DNA from: Nomia melanderi
Lineage: Eukaryota; Arthropoda; Insecta; Hymenoptera; Halictidae
Direction: 5' to 3'
Assembly (NCBI RefSeq): GCF_051020985.1
Contig: NC_135012.1
Coordinates: 6,946,451-7,010,450, forward strand
Length of the DNA stretch: 64,000 bases
Below the pieces are notes generated by a model. That model ran no database searches. It was not told the DNA's origin and saw nothing but the letters and a program-made list of their open reading frames with translations. Positions 1 to 12,900 of the stretch are shown in pieces; within the stretch, counting starts at the first letter, position 1; each line of letters begins with the position of its first letter. A program made the translations under genes and the position numbers.

Positions 1-224
1 CTGTTTTTTATATATCTATTAATTGTGTCTTGCTTGTACACTTGTTATGATATTTACAAACAGTTATTACATACAAATTTTTTTATTGTATAAATAAGTT
101 CATAACCTATAGAATAAAAACAGAGAAAACTGATACTATTCATTTTAGTAACCTATAGTTTCAAGAATCAAATATAGTCTTTCTATAGTCTTATAAATTG
201 ACCATAGTGTTGGTATTATTTCAG

Positions 225-493
225 TTGAACAAATTTGCTGAGGAAGTGGAACATGAAGTTCGGACAACTGTAATACAAGCAGTTGAAAAGGAACCAGGAA
301 AGTTTGGTAATATTTTTAAGATTACAATGTATTTTATTATTCTCAATTTGATTACTAAATACATTTTGTAATTTCAGCACTTCGTATCACACCAGATAAG
401 CTGGTGGACAATGCATCTTACCAGGATTCTAATCAGCAATCTCCTAATGGTAATTGTAATATAAAATCAACTACAAAAAGTAATTCAAAATAA
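225..493 (+). CDS. 3' end of an unrecognised gene (two exons)
   Basis: Two exons fit one reading frame: 225-306 (after TTTCAG, ending before GTAATA) and 378-493 (after TTTCAG, stop TAA at 491-493). The codon split across the intron is GCA. The peptide starts LNKFAEEVEHEVRTTV and continues through KFALRITPDKLV before a polar, Ser/Asn-rich tail. The first exon is charged and may form a helix or coiled coil. I do not recognise the family. The upstream part lies outside the window; 1-224 is intron. A possible donor at 450-451 (G|GTAATT) could remove the last 14 codons in favour of a downstream exon I cannot identify. The gene converges on the GPDH copy that ends at 796. Confidence 0.6.
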
Positions 494-795
494 TAAATAA
501 TTGTTACTTATTTAATGACTGTTTGTTTATAAATTATAAAAGATTTTTAAATTCTATTAGAAATGTATAATAAAAGTTGAACATTAATTTAAGAATCGAA
601 TTTAACTTTTTATTCAATATTTTATAGTACATTTATACACTTGTGTTCAAGAACAATTGTTGTCTTGTTATAAGAATTAATAATAAATTATCATGAGTTT
701 AATTGGATCAATAATATCAATTTATTTGATTTTAATTGTTGTCAAATATAACATTTCTAACATTGAGCATAATATGAAAATATTTTAGCATGTGT
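494..795. other. AT-rich intergenic gap between two convergent genes
   Basis: This should hold the 3' UTRs of the upstream plus-strand gene and of the minus-strand GPDH gene. It has no open frame of note. I see only A/T runs and several possible AATAAA-type signals. Confidence 0.6.
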
Positions 796-3700
796 CTATG
801 CTTCTTCAGCACCTTCTACTTTCATCCTGCAAAATACAAATAAATCAATATATTTTAACAATAAAATAATTTAATTAAATTATGTATGATAACAACTTAC
901 GTTTTTTGTTATTTTAAATGTTATGTTTTCACGAATGAAAAGTGTACGAAGATGCTTCGCGTTTCTTAGGTATTTTGTCCCGATATATTTGGGAGTTTTT
1001 GCTCGTTAGAACAGTTTTAAGATCATTTCAAGTTAAAATATGAGTGTAATGATTAGTACATGTATAACGTTTTCGGCGCAAACCTAATTGTAAGATGATG
1101 TTTTAATTTCATGTTATTGACGAAAATTTCATTTTAAATAATAAAGAAAAATATATATACTAACCCGTGCTCGGGGTGATTACGAATTTGGTCAAGTAAA
1201 TCTGCTGGTCTTATTTGATCCGTACAAATACGATGTACCGCAGTAAACAGAGGGAATTTCTCCAATAAGTTACGACCTTTCAACATTCCGTGGACTTCAT
1301 CGGCTGTGGCTGGACCTTGTAACTTTTGTCCACCTAAAAGTTCGTCTTCTAATTGTTTAATTGTCTGTTAGAAAGAGATGAAAATATTTTATTGAAAAAG
1401 TTCGTTAATACTTAATAGTGGAATACAAAATAAATGCAGATACAGGATAAAATGATTTATACTTTGCCAGATTTAACATATTGTTCGCAAACTTTGCGAT
1501 TTCGCCCACCATAACAAGTGGTGATTAAATCTGCTACACCACAACTTTCAAAGAATGTTGATAGCTTTGAACCACTATAAAATGTATCTACAAACTTAAC
1601 CATTTCCATCAAGCCTAATCTGATCACAGCTGCTTTTGTGTTGTCACCTAATCCCATACCATCTATAAAACCAGCCGCGCAAGCAACAATGTTCTGAAAT
1701 ACAGATTGTAATACATATCCATGAATTTATTAAAAAAATTCATTTCAATAAAAATAGTTCTTTTTGTAATGTACGTACCTTTAGTGCACCGCATACTTCA
1801 ACGGCTTCACAGTCATCTACGACTACTACTCTGAAATTCGGTGTTTGAATCATGTCTCTTAATAATGGTGCTAGACGTTTATCCTTGCAACCTAAAACAG
1901 TTAAGAGTTATGATAAATAATAATATGATAATCAGTTCGTTTATTTATTATTTAACATTGAAGTGCACCTAATTAAAAAAAATGAAATGATTTAATAAAA
2001 AGTTAAGTAGAAGTTTTATAGAATCGAATGTTTAATAAGTTTATTATAAGACAGAATTTGAATTAAAATATATTCTATAGAGATATCAATCGGGACATTA
2101 TCCGATCACTGATTAGTTTAAAAAGGATGTAAAAATCTAGAAACTATGATTGTAATTAAATAGCAATTACCAATAGTAGTTTCGCAGAATTTTTCTTCAG
2201 CAACCTCATTAGCCAAATTGGCACCCATTAGTACATAGCATGGAATTCTCAAATGTTTTTCAATAATTTTAGAGATTAATTCGATGTTCGTCCCATCTCC
2301 TCGATCGAAACCCTAAATATAAATTCAAATATGCTCATTATAATGTATTCACTGAAATATAATCGTGTTAAATTCGTTCGAATATGTATACCTTAATTAA
2401 TGATATACCAACTGCTGTTGGTTTAATTTTGTCTAGTAACGTTGCGCACAATGTTCGTATAAATTGGTGAGGTATTACAAATATTAGGATATCTGCATCT
2501 TTCGCAGCTTCGACGACATCAGGCACGGCAACCTGAAATTGACATATTGCTATAAATTACTGCGATTATTTATGATATTTTGCAAGTACAAAACATTCTT
2601 GTTTCGAGCTAATGAGAAATTAACATTGACTTCGATAGTAAAGTATTTTTTTGGAGTGATGAATCAGGTTACTGCGACTGTTTGTAAAATACTAGGTCAT
2701 TTATAATTGTTTTTTATAAAAATACCGGTAACATAGTCCTACATCATTTATAATTGTTTAATTAAAATCCTGCCAATGCAGGTCTACGTTATTTTAAATT
2801 TTTAAGAAGAAACATTTCGTTATCAACGGAGTTTATTATTTTTACCTTTATTTCATCATACATTTTTTGTATTCATACAGATTTGATTAATCGAATTTTG
2901 CAGTATTTAGCAATAAACTTTAGGAAATTATATACGATTGTGAATGTGTTAATAGGTACTATATACTTAGTTTTTTTTCAATATTTGCCCAAAAAAGCAA
3001 TTTCGATAAATCAGAATCCATTGTATTTAAATAGGGTTAAACAATCTTTAATCCCTTGACCTACAATATCGTGTCAGACTCGAGATGGAAATTTTAAACT
3101 GAATTTGAGAAATGTAAGTGTCATTTATTTTTTTTAAATGTAAATTAAATATTACATTTCTATTATCAATCTTCAACCTTTGGAATCGACATAGACATCG
3201 AACAAGCATCAAAATTCTTTCTTTTCCTAATAAATTATTAACGATAAGGTAATTGTATTAATCATAGTTAAGAAATTAATTATAGGACAAGGGGTTAAAA
3301 GGAACGAGACATAAAGGTAATTCCGAGCATTTCTTATGATGTAAGACTCGTTGCTTTACTGCTTTATTTATGGTCGAATGACCTTGTTTCAGAGCTCGTT
3401 GGAATTGTCTAAACATCCACTACTCTACTAGAAATAAAGGGTGTAGTGTGACATTTAAGTGGAGGTGACTTTGAAAGTCTTTGAAAATCCACCACAACAA
3501 ATTATTGTCCCTTCCTCCTTTCTTTATAGATACTATATAACTCCGTTAAATATGTTTTTTTTTACTGTACAATGCAGTACTGCATAGTTTTTCGGTTGAT
3601 TTCATTTCTCTCATTCTTTCCCAAAACTTTTACAGCAACCCGTATATTAACAGTAAACATCGAAAGCATTCGAAAAGTGGAGTTGTTTATTTTGTCTTGA

Positions 3701-6700
3701 GAACGACTGATATATTGATGATAATACTTATCTGTGCAAACATATTGTGAAATTTAAATAAATGTTTACTTTCCATTAACACGTGAATACCGATACATTT
3801 CTAAAGCCGCTTTCAGAATAACTTGGAAACTTTAATCTTGTTCTATTTATTATTCTTTCAAGCGTGATATTTTCTCTTTTCGTACCGCAATGTTACCTAA
3901 CTCGAAGAGTTTTTAAATAACTACACGTTTAGCATGAGGGAGAAGGGAAAAGGCGTTTCAATTACGTACAATGCGAAAAATAATAACGATAGAAACAAAT
4001 ATTAAAGATAAAAATTATTTAGATTAGAACAAACAAATATACCGTAAATGACTTCTCAAAAACATCGCAAATTATACTGCTACAGGTTATTTTTATAAAA
4101 ATAATTTTTGTTCGTTAAAAGTTTGATAATGGACATTATTCTATTCTCAGAAAAGTTCGTTTCTTTGTTTATTTATTCATTTGATGGGTGGCCTTTAGTA
4201 TAGAAAAGGAAGAGACATAAATGAAATGTGAGGAGTTCACAACGTAATAGGTGATAAAATAATAAGAAATAAAGAATGTTAACACATTCATTGTAACGCA
4301 TTACTACAAATAGTAATATTCCTCGTAATATTCATAATAGAGTTCCGAGCATGCTAAGTATAAACGTTGCCATGTTATACATTAGTGGAATTAGATATAA
4401 GGAAATATTGCTCGTTTGATTTAACAGTAGAACACAGAAAAATAGTTTATCTACATTTCTCATAGAATCGTGCAATTTGTTTATAGCGTGCGTGAAAAGC
4501 ATGCATAAATTATACTGACGAAGTGTGAGCTCTTGTACGTTAGCATTAACGTGTTTTAATTGATATCGAAGACTAATGGCGAGACGTCGTTCAGACTTTA
4601 AAGGATTTATGATAGGGATTTACAATTAGACAGAGTGAGACTCAAGATGGAAATTTTAAACTGCATTTGAGAAATCTAAATGTTATTTATTTTCTTTAAA
4701 TATAAATTAAATATTACTTTTCTATTATCAATCGTTAACTTTTGGAGTAAACGTAGAGATAGAACAAGTATCAAAATTATTTCTTTTCCCGATAAATTAT
4801 TAATGATAAAGTAGCTGTGTCGATCATGGTTAAGAAATAAATCATAGGGTAAGGAGTTAGTTGAATATTTTTTTGGCCACGAATGCTTACACGAATAAAA
4901 AGGAAAGAAAATTATTTATAATATTTTTATATTTAATCTCAATATAGGACTATTGTATTTAATATGTATCTCCTATAACAGAAAAATTAACTTATATCCA
5001 GTTACCCACAATTCTTAGTGTTAATAACAATAGAAGCTAATTGCGACATATACACGATTGTATACTTTACAGCGATTAAGTATAATAATTTAAAAATAAT
5101 ATAAACAAGTTCTCAATGTTAATTAACACGATCGCGAACAGTTGTTTCAATAGCAATCTCCGTAGTAACAATATTTGATTAAAGCTAACGAATCGTCTTA
5201 ATAAAATGCAAATGAAATTCCAAAAACCTCAATTTCCTACACCTTATACCATGCGTTACAATTTTAGATACAGACACAGATTATTTAGTGTAAGTTATTT
5301 CATTTTCTTTACGCAATATTACAAATATGTGACGCTGGTTACGAACGTGTTAACATTAAAACTACCAAGTACTTGAATTGATTTTGAAACATTTTTCTAT
5401 AAAAACCATAACAGTCCGTTACATATCAATTGAGTTATATTTTAATTTGTATATTAATAAATCAATTATGTTAATCATTTCCCGAACAAGCATTCGTATG
5501 CTTTCAATAATTGTGAAAGAAGAAATGAGGAATGTGACATTTTGATCCATCTGATGGTTCTAGTGTTAAACATTACTCGAATGTAATAAATGCAGATTCA
5601 AACGTGTTCGAGCAACTTGAATACCCATCGCTATGCATAGGGGAATAAACTGTAAGGTCCGTGGCCGTACTAAACAGATTCGTGCGCCAAATGTGACTCA
5701 TAGATTAGTAAGTCAAAACCGTCGTGACCCATATAATGGTCACTTGGGGTGAAGATTTCTGTTAGTAGCACGCGCGACTTCCTAAATACGAAATTATTTA
5801 CAGCAATCCCTTCGTTGTAATCATAAAACGAAATCCGCCATATTTAAACAAAAGAAACGGTTTCCTATAAACGGTACTTCCCTTCTATTTTTGTGAACGT
5901 CACAGAAACAGAAAATTGTATTCGCGATAGGAAGGATTCGTTTTTTGTATGTGTATTCTAATTACTTGTCTGTTTTTATTTTTCTTCCTAAGTAATGCGT
6001 GTCTTGATAATTAATTTTTTTTGACGACTTCGTTATCATTTTTTTTTGCTTCTGTATTTACAAATATTTAGTATGTACATGGTTAGTAAGATATGAAGAG
6101 ATATTTGCAAATGTAAATGTTAGTTATAGCGTGTTTAATGAGAATGCATAATAGGAAAAACTCACAATATTCTCTGGAAGTCTGTGCCCGGGAAGGTATT
6201 TGACATTTTCGTGCATCGTATTTATAATTTCAGTTAATTTTTGACTATTCACTATCTCTTCGTAGACATACATTGTCACGCGTGTTTCAAATTTGTTGTT
6301 ATATTTGACAACATTGGCGCCCACAATTTTCGCGATAGCTGAACCCCTATAACATAGAAATTATATCAGCATAAATCCGGGCTATTTTTAAAAAACAATC
6401 AACTGTAGGACAACTACTGTAAATGCCTGTCCTCAAAAGCGGTGAACATGAAATAAACTTCTATTTTGCATATGTTCTATTTACCAGTATCTATTGACAT
6501 TTTGAATATATGAAAGTAAGCAAAAAATAAAAGGCAAAAAGTAATGTCTGAATCACCGATATTAAATAATAAAAATATCCAACATGTTTGTTAATATGTT
6601 ACAAGTATTTTAACATCTATGCGATGGAACTTTGTTCATGAATTTCAATAAGTTAAATTTGAAATAAGACTTATTTTATGCATCGTCGGAAAGATATTTA

Positions 6701-7105
6701 GGAAGAACCATCTTCTTTAATGAAAGACTATAGTGTCCTATTATCGCGATTAACGCTGATATTTACAGCTAGTATCTAATGTCGAGTGATTGGAACTCGG
6801 AACAAATCGGTTGCATGAACTTTATTTTCGTTCAATTTGACTCGAGGTCAGGTCAGATCTGAGATGTCTTAACGTATACTTCGTTTATTAGGAGTTTTGT
6901 GTGAAGAACCGATCGCTTTAGTACTTTTCACGTATCAAGATAGACTCGGAAGTTTTCATGGACACCATTGAGTGCAGTGTATAATGAATGAAATAAAAAA
7001 AAAAAAACTAAATTTCAATGAATCAATTATTTAGAATAAATATAAATGTATATACCAATTGCCGCTTCCAACAATGCATACTCTTTTCTTCGCTGGAGCA
7101 GCCAT
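796..7105 (-). CDS. Gpdh1: Glycerol-3-phosphate dehydrogenase [NAD+], cytosolic, copy A
   Basis: It interconverts dihydroxyacetone phosphate and glycerol-3-phosphate with NADH in the cytosol, feeding the glycerol-phosphate shuttle and lipid synthesis. Eight coding exons: 7105-7056, 6346-6166, 2532-2392, 2312-2171, 1891-1779, 1693-1463, 1364-1165 and 826-796, together 1089 nt or 362 aa. Residues 13-18 are the NAD-binding GSGNWG. The active-site lysines are Lys124 (in LIKG) and Lys209 (in GALKNIVA). The substrate-binding stretch ADLITTCYGGRNRK covers 263-276. The usual ending HPEHM is here HPEHG, and a separate last exon adds MKVEGAEEA, so the protein is about 12 residues longer than the family norm. 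It lies in tandem with copy B (9941-21009), with identical intron positions and phases. Start chosen at the conserved MAA. The family call is firm; the last exon is inferred from splice sites and phase. Confidence 0.97.
3048..3298. repeat. TTAA-flanked miniature inverted-repeat element, family 1 copy 1
   Basis: TTAA occurs at 3048-3051 and 3295-3298. Between them is a 243-bp body with imperfect terminal inverted repeats: TCCCTTGACCTA on the left, and CCCCTTGTCCTA as the reverse complement of the right end. TTAA target sites with CCC/GGG ends are typical of piggyBac-type elements. No transposase frame is present, so it is non-autonomous. Confidence 0.75.
4610..4859. repeat. Family 1 element, copy 2 (degraded ends)
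   Basis: The interior aligns almost end to end with copy 1 at 3048-3298, sharing blocks such as GATGGAAATTTTAAACTG and AATATTAC.TTTCTATTATCAAT. The terminal inverted repeats are eroded: the right end reads AAGGAGTTAG instead of AAGGGGTTAA. Confidence 0.7.
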
Positions 7106-9940
7106 TTTGCAGTGCTTATGATATCACAGAATTAATGGTCACAGATTAAAGAGGTGATACACTCAACGTAGGCCAGTGTTACAATTCCGCTTATTTTCGG
7201 GCGCCGATGTACGATTGACTGACTGACCGATTAACTTACAAACTAACTTCAGTCTTCTTTGACCTTAGTAGCGATCACAAATTATTTTCTAACGGTTGGC
7301 GTATGCTGCTGTGGACCAAGGCCAACATGAACGCAACCGCAAACCGTGGCCAGGTTGAATGTTAAAATTAGCAACAGTTTGATAATACATTTGACATATT
7401 GTAAAGTTTTCAATGCAATGGATTGACCCTGAATTTCAAATTTATAACAGAATCGATAAATTGATTCCGATGATTAATTCCGATTTTCCAGAAGAGCCGT
7501 TGACGATAGTTCAGAGTATGTAAGGTGACATTAAATGAAGGTTCATGTGGTACGATTAATAAACAAATTTATTTTAAAAAATGTATAAAATTAAGAAATA
7601 ATTACAAACAGGTATGTACAAATATCTTCGGATTAATATAAATCACATTAATTTTTCTAAGAAAAAATGAAAATAATTGATCGCCGGATATATTAGCTGT
7701 TATGTAATTTTACATTGTAATTAGAAATGAAACACAACTCAAATATAGTTCTATTAATGTGTAAATTGTATAAATTTCATTGATTATAAAAAGCAAGTGA
7801 ATCAAATCATATTTAGACACATGGTTTAAAAGTAATTATTAAGAACATGCGGTAATGAAATGCTTTTCCTCTATATGTTAGTTTCCCGAGAATAAAAATG
7901 TTATGTTTTATTAATGATAGTCGTAATTCTTTCCTCTGAATTGTATCAAGTTGGTATGAATATTTAGTATGTTAAATATATATCACATCCCAAAAATAAT
8001 CTATAAATTCATAACAATTTTTTAAACATGAATACGCCAATCATGTTGTCTCTTCCGTGTCCTCCATTATAATCTTCACAGATGGCATCTCGGTGTAGGT
8101 AGTTGCAGCATTGATACGTTAACGTCATCGTCCCTAAATATGAAGCGAATATAATTAAAAATAGACACCTCTCAATCGCAACAAATGGTACTGTCAAACA
8201 TCAGGTATTGTTATATCCGCAAACATGCTTTATGTTGTTTTAAGTACATACTGAGAAGAGTACTGTTTAATTGTAATAATGTAAAATGCAACATGATGTT
8301 CAAGTGATGTAACTATGATTTTCGACATAAATGTTGGTGATGGTTTTGGAATAAGGGCAAATATGACTCTAAACTAAACAAAGATAAAACAACAAATAAC
8401 AGTCGTATATTTAATTTTCACATTACATCATGTATGATAATTTTGGTTTCATAATGTAACAATTTACAATAATCTATAATTTAACAGGTGGCTAAACAAC
8501 TTATTTTCTTCGTACATGATAACCTACAATAATCAACAAATTCGCTGATACATGTTTGTCCATAAAATTTTTATATCTTATTAACATTTCTAATAAAATT
8601 TTCATTAAAATATATAGTAGCGCATATTGTGCTTTCATATATTTTCTAACAGTTTTCTTTGTACGCACATTTTAATAACATGTATAATAGTTATCTAAAT
8701 ATAATTCATATAGTTTAAAAAACTAGTGATGCTGTTAAGGGTGTATTGAAAATATTCTCTTATATACTGTAATACATAATTAAAAACATAATTAAAGTGA
8801 ATGATAAATTGAAGGACTGAAAACAAACAGATATAACAAACATAAATTACAATTTAACTGTTATTTGACATATTTTTAAAAGTTAGTGAATAAAAGATCA
8901 CAAAATTCATTAATTACCATGGTCCTTCTTCCGTTTCTTCTTCTTCTGATTCCATAATACATTTAATAATTTGTTCATTAAAACACACAAAAGAAATCAC
9001 ATTTTCTAAAATATAACTTTTGCATGTCATATATATGTAATCTTCTATATGTTTAATGAAAAATACATTTATTCATTTATATAATATTTCAAGATAAAGC
9101 TGTTTCATATTTAAACATATGAACAAATTTCATACACCCCATAAAGCATAAAAGCAACAGACATTCATGCAAAGGCACCTAATTTTACCATTTGAAACAT
9201 TTATTGTATTTCTATCAGTGAAATGGAACATTACCATATGATATGTATAATTTTAAAATATATTCCTTCACATCATTTTATTTTTAAATGCAAATCCTTA
9301 TTTTAACAGAAATAAAATAATTTCTGATATTAAAAATTTATTCATTTACTAAAATTGCTGTGGGCATATGTATATTCATTGATAGAAATAACTCATATTT
9401 CGTCTTCTATACAATAAATGCAATAAACGAGTTCTTCAGAAAAATATATAGCTACTTTTCTTGTACAATGATCAATGCCTAATTCTTTACATATATGTAC
9501 ACATTTTTACATATTATACACAATGACTTTAATAGTGACTAAGTACAGTTCTACTTTTTCACGTGTATAAAGAATCAAATAGCAATATTAGCATAACTAG
9601 GACCATGGTTTAAATAATCATTAATTGCAACATTAAACAGAGATTTCAAAATATGTTACTATAGTACTAAATTTTGCAACAAAATTCAAATGTAAAAGCT
9701 GTACTTTGCTTAAGAATCACAATCATAATGAATTAATTTTAATACATATTACATATTTACATAACATTCTTTTGTTGGTGTTCTGAATTTCTGAGATATG
9801 GCACAAAAATATTTTAGGACTAATTTGGAACGTAAATTGTATAATACGTTAAAGAAAATTAACTATTAGCCTATATCATTTAGAGATAAAAGGCAGATAT
9901 TTCAACTAATCCACCATTAGTTTAGTGGAGACAAATAAGC
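7106..9940. other. Interval between the two tandem GPDH genes
   Basis: It contains the 5' flank of copy A and the 3' flank of copy B. The only exon-like piece is a candidate alternative last exon of copy B at 8133-8076 (minus strand): acceptor TTTAG, then 19 codons in the right phase ending in TGA. A short acidic minus-strand frame at 8955-8914 lacks a compatible acceptor. Otherwise the DNA is AT-rich and featureless. Confidence 0.6.
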
Positions 9941-12900
9941 TTACATGTGTTCTGGATGGTTGCGTATGCATTCAATTAGTTCCTGTGGTTTAATCTCACC
10001 CATACAAATTCGATGTATAGCTGTAAAAAGTGGGAACCTGTTTTCCATATTTTTTGCTTTCAACATATAGTTTACTTCTTCAGCTGTGAAGGGACCTTGT
10101 AATTTCTGTCCATTTAACATTTCATTTTCTAATTCACTAATAGTCTGGAATCAAAATAATTTTGTATTTTTACCCACGTTTCAGCAGTACACGTTTTATA
10201 TTATAATTTTTATATCCTTTTATATTTTTAATACCATTAAACTAACCTTGCCAGTTTTGACGAATGCTTCTGAAACTTTACGATTGCGCCCACCATAACA
10301 AGTAGTAATAAGATCCGCTACGCCACAACTTTCAAAGAAGGTCGCAAGCTTTCCACCAGGGAAAAATACATCCACAAATTTAATCATTTCCATAAGTCCT
10401 AATCTGATGACAGCAGCTTTTGTATTATCACCTAGACCTAGACCATCAACAAAACCTGCACCACAGGCTACTATATTCTGTTAAAAGTTAAAACCAAAAA
10501 GTATTAGTATTTAATTAATACTTAAACATTTCTTTAAATAAATTTAACAAGTAATGCAAAATATTTTGCTCACTGTTTAAACAAAAACATGTAGGGGCAA
10601 ATATATTTAAGAAGTTGATACTTTAGATGTACAAAGAAAAGTTATTTAAAATATTAAATTAATTATTTAAAAAGAAAAATCATTTTTGCAAGATTGTGAA
10701 TATATTCTGTAGGTAAACGTTTATTTTTTTCATTTAACTAATAGCTTCTACAATATTTCAACTTCCATTCTTAGATGACGTACCTAGTATATACATAACT
10801 CGATAAAACTGTCATGTGCTTTTATTTTTTTTTTCAATTAAATTAAATATATTGAATTATATTAAACGACAACTACAGAACTTTTTAACTTTTCTTGATC
10901 TCCTATTGTTTCATAAAGGGTCTAAGAAGTGCTGATTCCACATGAATAATGAAAAATGTTATAATGTATTTACCTTTAGTGCTCCACAACATTCAACTGA
11001 ATCAACATCTTCAACAACTACAACTCTGAAGTATGATGTTTGTATTAGATCTCTTAATGTAAGAGCCATATTTTTGTCTTTGCAACCTAAAAATGAAACA
11101 TAGTATTTCAATACATCTAATCAAGCGATATAGTTTTATTAAACAGCGTTAACCCTTTTAATACCGAACAACGATATACCGTTGTGTATGCGATGGTGCC
11201 ATAACTATTCGCATCGCGAGAGAACTCTCAAAATAAATTTGTAAAACGTTATAAATGGTTGAATTTGAAAAATTGTTTATGGGTTTAACTCTTTGTTGAT
11301 TGATACCGAAACCATGTATACATTTAGTACTATGACTATCATTTAATTTTGTGTTTTCATACTAGTAACTTTGTTACAAATAATTGCAAATGCAGTATTT
11401 ATGCTTTATACTACGTGTTCTACATCAAACTATGACTGAACGGCGATTCTTCTTATTTGCAAATACTGTTTGTAAAAGAAAACTGATTTTTCCATTGTTC
11501 CTAATAATTTTGAATAAATGTTATCAGTATGATTTTCAAAAAATATTGAAATATAATTGGCATTCATTCATTCTCCCTTTATTTCGTAATATGTCCTATC
11601 ATCAATTTTGTAAATATCATTTTTATTTTCTTTTATGAGTTTTTTCTAAAACCTTACCAAATTACATCAAAAATTGGTTTGGCCTTGTAACAACCGACTA
11701 TTCTAATTTGAGAACGGCGTACTTTGGATCTACCATTTTTTTTATTTTTATCATCGGGATCATAATTCTTTTCTTACGTTTATTTCGACATTTAAAAATT
11801 ATGAACAATGTAAAAAGCAGGAAAATACCAGAAGTGTAAACAATGAGTAGAAAATGTAAACGAAATGTAAGTAAAGAAAAAAATTTGATCTAAATCATCC
11901 ATAGAAGTACATTAGTAGATTATATGTACATTACCTATAGTAGTCTCACAAAACATTTCCTCAGCTACTTCAGCAGCCAAATTTGCTCCCATTAAAACAG
12001 CCATAGGAATGTTGAGTTCTCTGGCAATTATATGTGAGATAAGTTGAATTCCACCTCCATCTTTTTTGTCGAAACCCTGCAGAAGTGATCATTAAATTAT
12101 TAATTATTATTAACTAAAGTATTACACCTTATATAAATGAAGAAAACAGTTTTAAAAAATAGTTCTTTCATTTAACCCATTGCACTCGAGTTTTTCACTG
12201 GAAATATTCAACACTTTCCGACGAGATATAGTCGAAATTGTTTGAAACTAATTTAACAATAATTCACAGATAAATTAAGCAACAAAGCTATTTTATTTAA
12301 ATATTTCACATAGCAATACAAAATTTCATTTAGAATACTAAATATTCATTAGTTTTGCTGCATCAAATTAAGACGATACTATTTGACGAAAATTGTAAAG
12401 TAAGACGTGCGATGAATAAGCAAGTAAAAACATTAATGATAGTCCAAAATCATGGAAAATACAGGATGTTGTACCATTCATTTCTTTTCTGTAACATATT
12501 TTTCCTAGCTTCAGCCAGGGGAAAGATATAACTTGTTACAGTCACGTGAACCACCCTGTACATTCCATAATTTTATTGATTCCGCGGTAAACACATGCGT
12601 AATTTGTATTACAGTTGTTTACTACACGGTTAATTGTCAATTGTGAAATTCAACTGTTATTTTTATCGGTATAAAGGAAATAAATAAAAACAGTTAAAGC
12701 ATTCGAATGTAATAAGTATTTACAATTTTCGCTTTCCAAAACAAAATTATAGATTTTCAACAGTTCCACGGTGAAAGTGGCTCGGAGAGTTGATAGTTGA
12801 TTACATCGAGAAATGCTCAGAATGTGAAAAGTTAAATATAGCTCGAGGTTCCATTGATACAGTACACGTTATCGTTACATTCTATCAATAAGTGGGAAGT

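Larger units (their letters stand above)
2533..6165 (-). other. Large intron 2 of GPDH copy A
   Basis: This 3.6-kb intron splits the NAD-binding domain after codon 77. It contains no credible exon. It holds two copies of one TTAA-type miniature element (3048-3298 and about 4610-4859). The rest is unremarkable AT-rich DNA. Confidence 0.85.

Noticed and set aside
8009..8197. 62-codon minus-strand frame between the GPDH genes
   Set aside because: It has no family match. Part of the stretch reads better, in another frame, as a candidate GPDH last exon.
8914..8955. Short acidic minus-strand frame (MESEEEEETEEGPW) that resembles an alternative GPDH tail
   Set aside because: No AG acceptor gives the phase needed from the copy B donor.
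12172..12200. TTAACCCATTGCACTCGAG as the start of another TTAA element
   Set aside because: No matching right end was found downstream within 1 kb, so I do not call an element.
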